Notes: generated by a model not told the origin, from the letters alone. Counted from the first letter of the stretch, positions 1 through 8,630 are shown. The stretch is DNA of 64,000 nt from JAOZPE01 sp964601275 (GCA_964601275.1 CAZRMV010000008.1:62001-126000), one strand, 5' to 3'. Numbers and translations: made by a program.

Positions 1-1199
1 CGGGACGTTTCGATCTGGGGGACGAACAATTGGCCAAGGCCCAGGTCGAGGGCTCGGCCAGGACCCGGGCCCAGGCCGCGTTGCTGCGCGCGGAGGCGGA
101 ACGGGCCCGGGAGGAATGGGGGCTGGCCCTTCGGCGGACCCGCGAGTTCCATGAGATCCTGCGCGCCGCCCCCTCCGCCGACTGTCTCGACACCGAGGTG
201 CTGGGCACACCGATCACCTTGGTGGAGGATCTGGTGGCGGCGGGAAGGGATTCGCTCCTCCTCGAGGCCCGACGAGAGGGACACCACTTCTACGCCTGGG
301 TGCAGGAGCAATGGAGTGGACAGCCCTGCGCCGAACGCGCCGCCTTCCTCGACCACCGGATCGACCTGTCGGCCCATGACTGGGAGGCCGCCCTGAAGGG
401 TCTGGATCTCTACGAAGCCCGCTCCCTTCGACCCGCCGATCGGTGGAACGCCACCTTCGATCGGGCCGAGATCCTCGCCCAGGGCCTGGGGGTCTACCTG
501 CCCGCCGATTCCCTCTACGCGGAGGTGGCAGCCAGGGCAGGCGACGAGGGCCTGCGGGGCCTGGCCACGCTGCGGCGATGCGAGATCGCAGTCCTGCAGG
601 GTCGCCCCACCGACGCCCTCCGCGAGCTCAAGGCGGTCGAGAAGGAGTTTCCCAACCAGACCCAGATCGTGGCGTCGGCGATCTTCCGGCGGGCCGAACT
701 CCAGGAGCAGCTCGGGGACTGGGCCCGGGCCCAGCGGCTCTTCCGCCGGGTCATCCAACGCTATCCGGCCACCGAACCCGGTCTGCAGGCTCCCTTGCGC
801 CTGGTCGAACTCCATCGCCGCCGGGGCGACCAGCGGGGCTTGCGGGGAGCGCTGTCCCACGCGGAAGACCAGTACCAGCGCCTGATCGCGGGGCATTCCA
901 GCACCTCGCCGGTCGCGGTGCAGGCCCGGCGCAAACTGGTGCAGTGTTTCCTCCAGGAGGACAAGATCCAGGAGGCCCTGTACGAACTCGAGCAGCTCCA
1001 TCACATCCTGGGGGGAAGCCTGGCCGGGGGAGAGGCGCTGCTGGATGCAGCGCGGGTGGCGCGGGATCAGCTGCAGGATCCCCGCCTGGCCCGCCGTTAT
1101 CTCCGCTGGGTGGAACGGGAGATGCCGGCCAGCCGGGTGGGGGTGCGGGCGCGGGAAATGCTCGCCGAGATGGAGGACTCTCCTCCCGGCGCGTCCTGA
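1..1199 (+). CDS. TPR-repeat protein, 5' end outside the window
   Basis: The reading frame is open from base 3 to the TGA at 1197-1199, about 398 residues. The visible start is a helical, Glu/Arg/Ala-rich segment, so the gene begins upstream; the TTG at 30 is not a convincing start. The C-terminal half carries tandem helix pairs of tetratricopeptide type, for example around RAELQEQLGDWARAQRLFRR. TPR arrays bind other proteins. No catalytic motif is visible. The neighbours (DUF5683-like protein, sugar transferase) suggest an envelope or polysaccharide cluster reaching in from the left, but the exact role is unknown. Confidence 0.75.
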   Translation, partial: GRFDLGDEQLAKAQVEGSARTRAQAALLRAEAERAREEWGLALRRTREFHEILRAAPSADCLDTEVLGTPITLVEDLVAAGRDSLLLEARREGHHFYAWVQEQWSGQPCAERAAFLDHRIDLSAHDWEAALKGLDLYEARSLRPADRWNATFDRAEILAQGLGVYLPADSLYAEVAARAGDEGLRGLATLRRCEIAVLQGRPTDALRELKAVEKEFPNQTQIVASAIFRRAELQEQLGDWARAQRLFRRVIQRYPATEPGLQAPLRLVELHRRRGDQRGLRGALSHAEDQYQRLIAGHSSTSPVAVQARRKLVQCFLQEDKIQEALYELEQLHHILGGSLAGGEALLDAARVARDQLQDPRLARRYLRWVEREMPASRVGVRAREMLAEMEDSPPGAS

Positions 1200-1262
1200 C
1201 CGTTGATTCACCGGGGCTGTGCGCCTAGACTCGCGCCGCTGGCCCCAACCCGAGAGGTCCTC

Positions 1263-2375
1263 ATGCGTCAAGCCGTCATCACCTTCTCCCTCTGCGCACT
1301 CCTGATCGCGGGCGACGGATCGGCCCGGGCCCAGGGAACGGCACGCCCATTCCGGGCCACTTCGGACATCTCCCAGACCGAGCTGGTGCTGGAGGGCCGC
1401 AATCTCCACCTGGCCTCGCCGGCGCCCTTGGCCCTGGAGAATCTCGACCCCGGCCGGTATCGGCTTTCCCTGTACCGTGACGGCGCCTATCGCCACTCCA
1501 TCCAGGTCGATGCCGGGGACGGTCTGAAGCTTTCCGACCGGCGGGGGGGACGCGCCCTCTTGTCCCTGCTCTTTCCCGGCCTGGGACAATTCCGCGATCT
1601 CGATACCTTCTCCGGCCTGGTTCCCCTGGCCCAGGTCGGCACCGCGGTGGGCATGGCCATCCGCTACCAGAGCAATGTCAACAGCGCCGAACAGGTGCTC
1701 GACTCCTTCTTCCAGCAGTCGACCCCGGGGAGCGTGGAGTACGACGTGGTCAAGACCCACCTGGAGGACAATATCTGGCTGGAGCAACAGACGCGGAACC
1801 ACTACGTCTGGCTGGCGGCCTACGCCCATTTCGGGAACATCCTGCATTCGGGGGTGCGGCGCAGCCCCTACCGCTTCGAGCTCTCGGGAACCCGCAGCGT
1901 GGCTGCCCGCTACCGTCCACCCAGCCGCTTCCACGCCGGTCTTCTCTCCTTCCTCTATCCCGGCCTGGGCCAGACGCGCCTGGGCAATGAAACCCGCGGT
2001 CTCATCTGGTCGAGCCTGGGGTTCATCGCCGGAGTCGCGTTGGTGGAGAGCCAGCGCCACTACGACCAGCGAAAGGTTTCCGAGCAGGACTGGGCACGAC
2101 GCGTGCAACTGGAGGAGTCGCAGGGCGGAGCCAGCCCGCAGACCCGAGCCAACTGGGCGATCGCCCAGGGCGATGCCGAGAGCGCCCGCACCCAGCGCAA
2201 CGGGGTGCTGCTGGCGGTGGGTGCCTTCTGGGTGCTCAACATCGCCGACGCGGTCTTCCGGGCCGATGCCGAACCCATGGAACTGGAGAGCGGCCGCATC
2301 AGTGCGCTCGGAGTCGATCTGGACCTCGCGTGGGTCGGCGAGGGTCCGGGGCTGCGCCTTGAGCGACGCTGGTAG
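1263..2375 (+). CDS. DUF5683-like secreted or membrane protein with two PGLGQ repeats
   Basis: 370 residues. The ATG at 1263 has GAGAGG upstream and opens a signal peptide (MRQAVITFSLCALLIAG, then ARAQG as probable cleavage region). Two hydrophobic modules each begin with the same signature: SLLFPGLGQFRD near residue 100 and SFLYPGLGQTRLG near residue 240. This is the hallmark of DUF5683-type proteins, which recur in diderm bacteria and have no known biochemical role. The internal repeat suggests duplication of a membrane-inserted hairpin. It follows the TPR gene by 63 bases and precedes a polysaccharide-initiating transferase, so an envelope role is likely but unproven. Confidence 0.65.
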   Translation: MRQAVITFSLCALLIAGDGSARAQGTARPFRATSDISQTELVLEGRNLHLASPAPLALENLDPGRYRLSLYRDGAYRHSIQVDAGDGLKLSDRRGGRALLSLLFPGLGQFRDLDTFSGLVPLAQVGTAVGMAIRYQSNVNSAEQVLDSFFQQSTPGSVEYDVVKTHLEDNIWLEQQTRNHYVWLAAYAHFGNILHSGVRRSPYRFELSGTRSVAARYRPPSRFHAGLLSFLYPGLGQTRLGNETRGLIWSSLGFIAGVALVESQRHYDQRKVSEQDWARRVQLEESQGGASPQTRANWAIAQGDAESARTQRNGVLLAVGAFWVLNIADAVFRADAEPMELESGRISALGVDLDLAWVGEGPGLRLERRW

Positions 2376-2409
2376 GGCTTTCCTCAGACCGCGAAGACCG
2401 GCCGCCATC

Positions 2410-2438
2410 TTGCAGGCGGGGAGAAAAGGTAGTAATCT
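2410..2438 (+). promoter_or_regulatory. Sigma-70-like promoter for the sugar transferase
   Basis: TTGCAG (2410-2415), 17 bp spacer, TAATCT (2433-2438). Transcription would start near 2445 and give a leader of about 160 bases before the ATG at 2609. I see no clear structured element in that leader. Confidence 0.5.
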
Positions 2439-2608
2439 CGTCCTTGACGATCAGGGGCGCGCCCGCCCGGAGCGGCCATTGCCTCAGCCCGGCTCATTTC
2501 GCCCCGGACCCGTCCCAGGTCCCCCGGTGTCGAGGTGATCCCAAGGACAAGGACACCCGCGAGATCCGGCCCATTGGATCGCCGGAGTGAAGATCCAGAG
2601 GTGGATCG

Positions 2609-3406
2609 ATGCAGCTCGACCCTTCCATGCTTGAACGCGTCGGCACGTCCAGGGTCTACGACGCTCCGCAACTCAAGTACCTGGGTAAGCCCATTCCATT
2701 GTACGGGGAGGTTCCCCGGTGGAAACGGGCCGTCAAGCGCGGCATGGACATCGTCATCTCCAGCGTCGCGCTGGTCCTCTTCGGCCTGCTGCTGCCGTTG
2801 ATCGCCCTCGCCATCAAGCTCGATTCCCGTGGACCAGTGTTCTACGGCCAGACCCGCGTGGGAATCAACCGCCGGAGGGGGGACCGCCGCGCCTCACGGG
2901 AAACCGTCCTGCACATCGGCGACCGGCGGCAGGATTCGCACAAGGAAGACGTCCGGAAACTCGTGGCCGAGGGAAAGCCCTTCCAGATCTGGAAGCTGCG
3001 GACGATGTACGTGAACTCCGAATCGGAGGGGATGAAGTGGGCCAGCAAGGACGATCCGCGGATCACCCGGGTCGGCCGCTTCCTGCGCAAGACCCGGTTG
3101 GATGAGTTCCCCCAGTTCTACAACGTGCTCAAGGGATCGATGAGCGTGGTGGGTCCCCGGCCCGAACGGCCGCCCTTCATCTCCCTTCTCAGCCGGGAGG
3201 TTCCCGGTTACCTCGAGCGCCTGCGCTTCAAGCCCGGGATCACCGGTCTGGCCCAGGTGGAGAGCGGCTACGACGAATCACTCGACGGGGTCCACCGGAA
3301 GGTCGAGCTCGACCTGGAATACATCACCCACTTCGGTCTGCTCCGGGACCTGAAGATCGTCCTGCGGACCTTCGCGGTGGTGCTCACCGGACGGGGAGCC
3401 CTCTGA
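2609..3406 (+). CDS. Polyprenyl-phosphate sugar-1-phosphate transferase (bacterial sugar transferase family)
   Basis: 265 residues. The family moves a sugar-1-phosphate from a nucleotide sugar to undecaprenyl phosphate at the inner membrane, the first committed step of capsule, EPS or O-antigen synthesis. One N-terminal membrane segment (about residues 47-70, IVISSVALVLFGLLLPLIAL) is followed by the soluble catalytic core with FQIWKLRTM, the Asp-Glu dyad in RKTRLDEFPQFYNVL, and the SVVGPRPE motif. This is the short monotopic (PglC/WcaJ-core) type. Between the VG of the FYGQTRVG motif and GKPFQIW sits an Arg/Asp-rich insertion of roughly 45 residues, absent from minimal members. AGAGGTGG precedes the ATG. 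The sugar is unknown. Confidence 0.88.
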   Translation: MQLDPSMLERVGTSRVYDAPQLKYLGKPIPLYGEVPRWKRAVKRGMDIVISSVALVLFGLLLPLIALAIKLDSRGPVFYGQTRVGINRRRGDRRASRETVLHIGDRRQDSHKEDVRKLVAEGKPFQIWKLRTMYVNSESEGMKWASKDDPRITRVGRFLRKTRLDEFPQFYNVLKGSMSVVGPRPERPPFISLLSREVPGYLERLRFKPGITGLAQVESGYDESLDGVHRKVELDLEYITHFGLLRDLKIVLRTFAVVLTGRGAL

Positions 3407-3433
3407 GGCGCGTTCTTCCCGGATCGCCCTTCT

Positions 3434-3532
3434 CCCGTTTCCGATCCTTCCCGTTTCGTTCCCATCGCTTCCTCTACGGCGGGTTTCCTTCCCTTCCTGG
3501 GCGATTTCGCGCACCCGGGCACGATCCTTGAT
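3434..3532 (+). promoter_or_regulatory. Sigma-54-like promoter with upstream direct repeats before the kinase/regulator operon
   Basis: GGGCACG (3517-3523), ATCC, then TTGAT (3528-3532) matches the -24/-12 pattern TGGCACG-N4-TTGCW except T to G at the first base and C to A inside the -12 element. GG and G are at the correct spacing. Two copies of CCCGTTTC (3434-3441 and 3450-3457), 16 bases apart, lie 60-80 bases upstream, where an enhancer-binding protein could sit. The product of the second gene is itself a sigma-54 activator, so autoregulation is plausible. Confidence 0.45.
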
Positions 3533-3575
3533 TGCGGGGATCGCAAACCCCTTCCTTCCCGGGAAACCCTCGACC

Positions 3576-5615
3576 ATGGACCACCGACTCTTCCTCACCG
3601 CCTATTTCCTGCTGCCCGCGGCGGCGCTGCTGTTGGCCCGGGCTCTCCCGGGGCCCTGGGTCATGGCGCTCTTGACCCCTCTGGCCGCGTTCCTGTACTG
3701 GCGGCACCGCCGTCACCTCCAGCGCGCGGCGGCCTCCCTGGACGAGGATCGGAAGGAGAACGGCGTGCCCCTGGCCAGGGGAAACCCGTACCTCGAGCTC
3801 ACCCGACGGGCCGAAGAGTTCCGGCAGCGGCATGACGAGACGGTCCTCCGCCTGGTCAACGCGAACATCCAGCTCTTGAGCGTGCGGGAACTCTGGCAGG
3901 CCCTGGCCCAGCCGGGCCGCCTGGACCACACCGTGGACGGGGCCCTTCTGTATTGCCATCGAGCCAGCGGTTTCCAGGAAGTCCTGATCCTCCGCCTGGA
4001 GCCCGAAACCAAGGAGCTGGTGGGCCGCTGGCTGCATCCGGGAACGAATGGGCCGCTGATGGAATCGCTTCGCTGGGCCCTGGGCGGGCTCTCCGGGGCG
4101 GTCGCCACCGTTCTCCGCACTCCACGGACCCTGATGGGCGATCCGGCCGCGTCCGAGCCGCTCCTTCGGGTGAACGGGGAAGCGCCGCGCGGCCTCTCCG
4201 CCCATTCCGCCTACCTGGTGGTTCCCCTCCTGGCTCCGTTTCCCCGGCAGGAGTGCCTGGAAGGCGGGTGGCTGTACCACGACGACTGCCCCGTCTTCGA
4301 AGCGTCCTCCGCCCAGGGTCTTCGCACCCACTGCGCGCCCCAGGAAGGGGCCCGTCTCCACCTGGGGCCTTGTCTCTGTTGCCGCCACTATCCGCTCTAC
4401 GGACTGATGGTGGTGACCGACCACGGGCGCGACGCCGGGATCCACAAGGCCGATCGCCTGACCCTGGAATCGCTGAGCTACGCGGTGAGCGCGATCCTTC
4501 AGAATGCGAGTCTCTACGCCGAGGTGCAGCGCGAGGAGCATTTCCGGGACCGGATCCTCGACGGCATGACCAATGGGCTCTTCACTGCCGACCATCGCGG
4601 GCGCGTGATCTTCGTAAACCGCCGGGCGATGGAACTCTTGGGGAAGGATGGCTCCCGTCTGGTCGGAACTCCGCTGGATGAACACCTGGTCATCCCGGGA
4701 CGGGTCTCGCCCTTCCAGTCGGTGATCGATGACCGCGGGACGCTCCTGCGCACCGAGGGTTTCCTTCGCGGCGGCGAGGGAAAGCAGATTCCCGTGTTGA
4801 TCAACGCCGCCCCGTACCAGAAGGAGGAGGGGGGACGGCACGGGGTGATCGTCGTGGTCGAGGATCTTTCCGCGGTCCAGGCCATGCAGGAGGAGATCCG
4901 TCACCTGGACACCCTCGCCGCGATCGGGCGGTTCGCCAGCAGCATGGCGCACGAGATCCGCAACCCGCTGGGAGGGATCAGCGCGGGAATGGATTATCTC
5001 GAGCGCAATGCCTCGATCCAGGGCGCCGAAGCGGAGAGTCTCGAAATGATCCGCTCGGAGATCACCCGTCTGGACCGCATCATCCGCCGTCTCTTCCAGG
5101 TCGCCCGGCCGGTCCGCCTCGAACCGGTCGAGACCGATCCGGCCGAGACCGCGGCGCGGGCGCAGCGCGCATTGGCCGGATGGGCCGCACAGAAAGGAGT
5201 GGAGCTGGTGGTGGAGACGCAGGAGGGGGTGCCCACCTGTCATCTCGATCCCGACCAGATCCACCAGGTCCTGATCAACCTGGTCAAGAACGCGGTCGAA
5301 GCGAGTCACCCCGGATCGAAGGTGGTGCTCCGGGTCGGGCTTTCCCCGGCCTCTTCCACTCCGGGAGGAATGGAAGAGGGGGTGGCGTTCGAGGTCATCG
5401 ATCACGGGGAGGGAATCGCCCCCGGCGACCTCGTCCGCATCTTCGAACCCTTCTATACCGCCAAGGCCGAGGGAACCGGCCTGGGCCTCTTTGTCAGCCA
5501 CAGCATCGTCCAACGTCACGGCGGCGTCCTGCAGGTGGAAAGCCACCCCGGCGAGCAGACCAGCTTCCGGGTTCTCCTCCCCCTGGTGCCCGCATTGCTC
5601 GGGAGTTGTCCATGA
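3576..5615 (+). CDS. Membrane-anchored sensor histidine kinase with Cys-rich GAF-like and PAS domains (NtrB/AtoS type)
   Basis: 679 residues from the ATG at 3576; a TTG at 3528 lies within the sigma-54-like element and is unlikely. Two membrane helices (about 5-23 and 28-42) are followed by a GAF-like region (about 90-310), a PAS domain (about 320-430) and a kinase core. The core has H459 in MAHEIRNPLGG, the N box LINLVKNAVEAS, DHGEGIAP, and FEPFYTAKAEGTGLGL. The GAF-like part has six cysteines in 43 residues (227, 238, 253, 266, 268, 269). It should phosphorylate the regulator whose ATG overlaps its stop codon (ATGA). The signal is unknown; the cysteines point to metal or redox sensing. Confidence 0.88.
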   Translation: MDHRLFLTAYFLLPAAALLLARALPGPWVMALLTPLAAFLYWRHRRHLQRAAASLDEDRKENGVPLARGNPYLELTRRAEEFRQRHDETVLRLVNANIQLLSVRELWQALAQPGRLDHTVDGALLYCHRASGFQEVLILRLEPETKELVGRWLHPGTNGPLMESLRWALGGLSGAVATVLRTPRTLMGDPAASEPLLRVNGEAPRGLSAHSAYLVVPLLAPFPRQECLEGGWLYHDDCPVFEASSAQGLRTHCAPQEGARLHLGPCLCCRHYPLYGLMVVTDHGRDAGIHKADRLTLESLSYAVSAILQNASLYAEVQREEHFRDRILDGMTNGLFTADHRGRVIFVNRRAMELLGKDGSRLVGTPLDEHLVIPGRVSPFQSVIDDRGTLLRTEGFLRGGEGKQIPVLINAAPYQKEEGGRHGVIVVVEDLSAVQAMQEEIRHLDTLAAIGRFASSMAHEIRNPLGGISAGMDYLERNASIQGAEAESLEMIRSEITRLDRIIRRLFQVARPVRLEPVETDPAETAARAQRALAGWAAQKGVELVVETQEGVPTCHLDPDQIHQVLINLVKNAVEASHPGSKVVLRVGLSPASSTPGGMEEGVAFEVIDHGEGIAPGDLVRIFEPFYTAKAEGTGLGLFVSHSIVQRHGGVLQVESHPGEQTSFRVLLPLVPALLGSCP

Positions 5616-7009
5616 ACGCGAAGATCCTCATCGTCGACGATCAGGAATCGATCCTCTTTTTCCTGAAGCGAACCCTGGCGGAAGAACAGTACGAAGTACT
5701 CACCGCCGAGAACGGCGCGAAAGCCCTTTCCCTCCTGGAGAAGGAGGTTCCAGACCTCGTCCTGCTCGATCTGAAACTTCCGGACCGGAGCGGGCTGGAG
5801 GTCCTGGAAGGAATCCAGGAGGTCTATCCAGACCTCTGCGTGGTCATGATGACCGCCTTCGGAGACGTCGACACCGCGGTCCAGGCCATGAAGGCCGGTG
5901 CTTTCGACTACGTGAACAAACCCATCAATCTCGAGCAGCTCCTGCTCATCATCGAGCGCGGCCTCGAGGCCGGAAAGCTGCATTCCCAACTCCATCAACT
6001 CCGTCGCCGGACCGAGATCATCGATCCCCGCAGTGAGATCGTTCCCAGCGCATCGCCCAGGATGCTGGCGGTCTACGACATGATCCGTCGGATCGCGGCG
6101 GGGGAGAGCACAACGGTGCTCATCGAGGGTGAGAGCGGCACCGGGAAGGACGTCATCGCCAATCTCATCCACCAGAACTCACCGCGAAAGGATCACGCCT
6201 TCCTCGAGATCAACTGCGCCTCGCTGCCGGAGGAACTGCTGGAGAGCGAGCTGTTCGGGCATGAGAGGGGTGCCTTCACCGACGCAGTGCAGCAGAAACG
6301 GGGACTGTTGGAACTGGCCCATCGCGGCACCCTTTTCCTGGACGAAATCGGGGAGATGAGCCAGACCATCCAGGTGAAGCTGCTGCGGGTCCTGGAGAAG
6401 ATGAGCTTCCGGCGGGTCGGGGGAGTGCGCGACATCCAGGTCGATGTGCGCATCGTCTCGGCCACCAATCGCAATCTGAAGAAGTGTGTGGAGGCGGGCA
6501 CCTTCCGCGAGGATCTCTACTATCGCCTGAAGGTCATCCCCCTCCATGTTCCGCCCTTGCGCGAGCGGCGGGAGGATGTCATCCTGCTGGCGGAGCATTT
6601 CCTGAAGCTCTATTCCCGTCGCTTCCACAAGCGATTCCAGCGGATCAGCGAGGAAGCGAAAAAGCTGTTGCTGGGTTATCCTTGGCCGGGCAACATCCGG
6701 GAACTCAAGAACATGATGGAGCGTATCGCGCTCCTGGAGGAGGGCGAGGAGCTGCAGCCCCACCAGGTGCCGATCTCCGGCCTGGAACGCAGCGATGAAG
6801 ACTCCATCATCGATCGGATCGAGGCCATCCTCAACTCGGTGATCCCCGAGGACGGGATTCCCTACGACCAGCTCGTGGAGGGCCTGGAGAAGACCCTCAT
6901 CGAGAAGGCGTACCACGAGGCGCAGGGCAACCAGAGCCTGACCGCCAAACTCTTGAACATCAACCGGGACAAGCTCCGGTACCGGATGAAGACCTTCGAG
7001 TTGCTCTGA
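5612..7009 (+). CDS. Sigma-54-dependent response regulator (NtrC family)
   Basis: 465 residues. The receiver domain (1-120) has phospho-acceptor D53 in LVLLDLKLP and K103. The AAA+ domain (about 145-380) has Walker A GESGTGKD (173-180), Walker B LFLDEIGEM and the arginine-rich REDLYYRLKV region. The C-terminal Fis-type helix-turn-helix is around SLTAKLLNINRDKLRYRMK. The sigma-54 contact loop reads GAFTDA (220-225) instead of GAFTGA, a known but less common variant. The start overlaps the kinase stop by 4 bases, so the two are translationally coupled partners. Target genes cannot be read from the window beyond the candidate sigma-54 promoter in front of its own operon. Confidence 0.92.
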   Translation: MNAKILIVDDQESILFFLKRTLAEEQYEVLTAENGAKALSLLEKEVPDLVLLDLKLPDRSGLEVLEGIQEVYPDLCVVMMTAFGDVDTAVQAMKAGAFDYVNKPINLEQLLLIIERGLEAGKLHSQLHQLRRRTEIIDPRSEIVPSASPRMLAVYDMIRRIAAGESTTVLIEGESGTGKDVIANLIHQNSPRKDHAFLEINCASLPEELLESELFGHERGAFTDAVQQKRGLLELAHRGTLFLDEIGEMSQTIQVKLLRVLEKMSFRRVGGVRDIQVDVRIVSATNRNLKKCVEAGTFREDLYYRLKVIPLHVPPLRERREDVILLAEHFLKLYSRRFHKRFQRISEEAKKLLLGYPWPGNIRELKNMMERIALLEEGEELQPHQVPISGLERSDEDSIIDRIEAILNSVIPEDGIPYDQLVEGLEKTLIEKAYHEAQGNQSLTAKLLNINRDKLRYRMKTFELL

Positions 7010-7011
7010 CC

Positions 7012-7575
7012 ATGACCAGGACCTCGCCGTATCATTTTCCCCGCTGCTTCTTCGTGGTTCCCGCGGGGGGAGATGGTTCGGCGAAGGCTCTGGTGGCGAT
7101 CCTTCTCCTGCTTCTGGCCACCGCCTCCGGATGCGGCTACGCCCTGACTCCCGGCCGGGTCAAGCCCGGCCTGGAGAGCGTGGCCATTCCCTACTTCGAG
7201 AACGAGACCACCGAGCCCGAGCTGGAGGTCCAGATCACCGATGCGATCATCGCCGGGATCATCAAGGACCGCACCTTGCGCCTGGAGGAAGAGCAGGCGG
7301 CCGACGCGCTGATCCTGGGCAAGGTCACCTTCTTCAAGGTCCAGGAGGTCTTCTTCGGGGAGGATCGGCAGGCGCAGGAATACGAGGTTCGGGTGGCCTG
7401 CGAGGTGAGCCTGGTCGATCGTGCCACCGGCGAGGTGCTGGTCAAGCCCACCACCATCCGGGGCAAGGGCAGCTACTACACCGATGAGGGCCCCGAGGGA
7501 GAGGAGAAGGCCCGCCAGGAGGCGGGAGACGAACTCGTGCGGGCCATCCTGAACCTGGTCATCGAGGAGTGGTGA
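7012..7575 (+). CDS. lptE: LptE-like outer-membrane LPS-assembly lipoprotein
   Basis: 187 residues. A long N-terminus leads into a hydrophobic stretch (ALVAILLLLLATASGCGY) with the lipobox Cys near residue 41. After it comes the typical LptE opening, CGYALTPGRVKPGLESVAIPYF, with FENETTEPELE soon after. LptE plugs the LptD barrel and helps deliver LPS to the outer surface. LptD is not in the window. The gene begins 2 bases after the regulator stop and overlaps holA by one base, the lptE-holA order also seen in Proteobacteria. Overall similarity is modest, as usual for this family. Confidence 0.82.
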   Translation: MTRTSPYHFPRCFFVVPAGGDGSAKALVAILLLLLATASGCGYALTPGRVKPGLESVAIPYFENETTEPELEVQITDAIIAGIIKDRTLRLEEEQAADALILGKVTFFKVQEVFFGEDRQAQEYEVRVACEVSLVDRATGEVLVKPTTIRGKGSYYTDEGPEGEEKARQEAGDELVRAILNLVIEEW

Positions 7576-8606
7576 TGGCTTCGGTCACGATCCTGGATCC
7601 CGAGGAATTGCGACGTACTCTGGCCAAGGAAGAGCCGCGCCCGGTCTACCTCCTGGCCGGTCCGGATTCCTTCCGATCCGAACGCACCGCCCGTTGGCTG
7701 CGCAACAAGGTGGTGGACGAGAGCACCCGGGATTTCAACTCCCAGGTACTCCACGCCGACGAGGTCACTCCCGGCGCCATTGCCGAGGCGGCCAGCGCCT
7801 ATCCGATGTTCGGCGGACGGCGCTTCCTCTGGGTCCGGCACACCGAGAATCTCACCGCGGGCGCGGCCATCGAACCCTTGCTGCGCTACCTCGAATCACC
7901 GGCCGAGAGCACGGTGCTGGTCTTCACCTCGTCCAAGCTGGACAAACGTCTTCGCCTGACCGCGGCGTGCGCCCGACACGGGTACGCGGTCGAATTCGCT
8001 CCCCTGGGCGGCGCCGCGCTGTTCCGCCAGATCCAGCGTCAAGCCCGGGCCCACGAGTTGCGTCTCTCCGACGAGGCCGCGGCCACCCTGGTCGACCTGA
8101 TCGGGGAAGACCTCGGCGAACTCGACCACGAGCTGGCCAAGCTCTCCCTCCTGCGCAACGGGGGAGAGGCCATCACCCCCGAGGAAGTGCGCACCCTGGT
8201 GGCTCGCTCGCGGGACCTGGACGCCTTCTCCCTGGCCGATCTGCTCCGCAGCGACGACCCTCTCCCGGCGATCCGGGCCTGGATGCGCATCCGCGGCGGC
8301 CGGGGAGACGTCATCGGGACCGCCGCCATCCTGGGCTGGCGGCTCCGGCAGCTCACGCTGCTCCGTTCCGCCCTGGACGAGGGGGATCGCCCGGAGGACG
8401 CCGCCCGGAGAGTGGGCCTTCCCCCGTGGCAACTCCGCCGCCTTTTGCCCCTGGTCGAATCGGCGCGGCTGGAGGATCTCCAGCGCACCCTCCAGGTACT
8501 GCGCCAGGCCGATCTGCGGGCCAAATCCAGCCGCCTGGGTGCCGATCTCGCCTATGACCTGGCCCTGCTGGACTGGGCTGTCGAGGGCCTCACGCGCCAT
8601 CCTTGA
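7575..8606 (+). CDS. holA: DNA polymerase III delta subunit
   Basis: 343 residues, the usual size. HolA opens the beta sliding clamp within the clamp loader. The N-terminal AAA+-like domain starts with PVYLLAGPDSFRSER and includes VLVFTSSKLDKRLRL; the middle and C-terminal helical part includes FSLADLLRSDDPLPAIRAWM and the end QADLRAKSSRLGADLAYDLA. The ATG at 7575 shares its A with the lptE TGA, and the two preceding GTG codons are less likely starts. The stop codon TGA (8604-8606) is part of the -35 box of the next promoter. Confidence 0.92.
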   Translation: MASVTILDPEELRRTLAKEEPRPVYLLAGPDSFRSERTARWLRNKVVDESTRDFNSQVLHADEVTPGAIAEAASAYPMFGGRRFLWVRHTENLTAGAAIEPLLRYLESPAESTVLVFTSSKLDKRLRLTAACARHGYAVEFAPLGGAALFRQIQRQARAHELRLSDEAAATLVDLIGEDLGELDHELAKLSLLRNGGEAITPEEVRTLVARSRDLDAFSLADLLRSDDPLPAIRAWMRIRGGRGDVIGTAAILGWRLRQLTLLRSALDEGDRPEDAARRVGLPPWQLRRLLPLVESARLEDLQRTLQVLRQADLRAKSSRLGADLAYDLALLDWAVEGLTRHP

Positions 8607-8630
8607 CAGTCTCGTGGACCGGCGTACCTT
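8603..8630 (+). promoter_or_regulatory. Sigma-70-like promoter for trxA
   Basis: TTGACA (8603-8608), 16 bp spacer, TACCTT (8625-8630). The -35 box contains the holA stop codon. Transcription would start near 8637, about 60 bases before the trxA ATG, giving thioredoxin expression independent of the upstream operon. Confidence 0.65.

Noticed and set aside
2443..2448. TTGACG before the sugar transferase as a -35 box
   Set aside because: No TANNNT-type -10 at 16-18 bases; the TTGCAG/TAATCT pair just upstream fits better.
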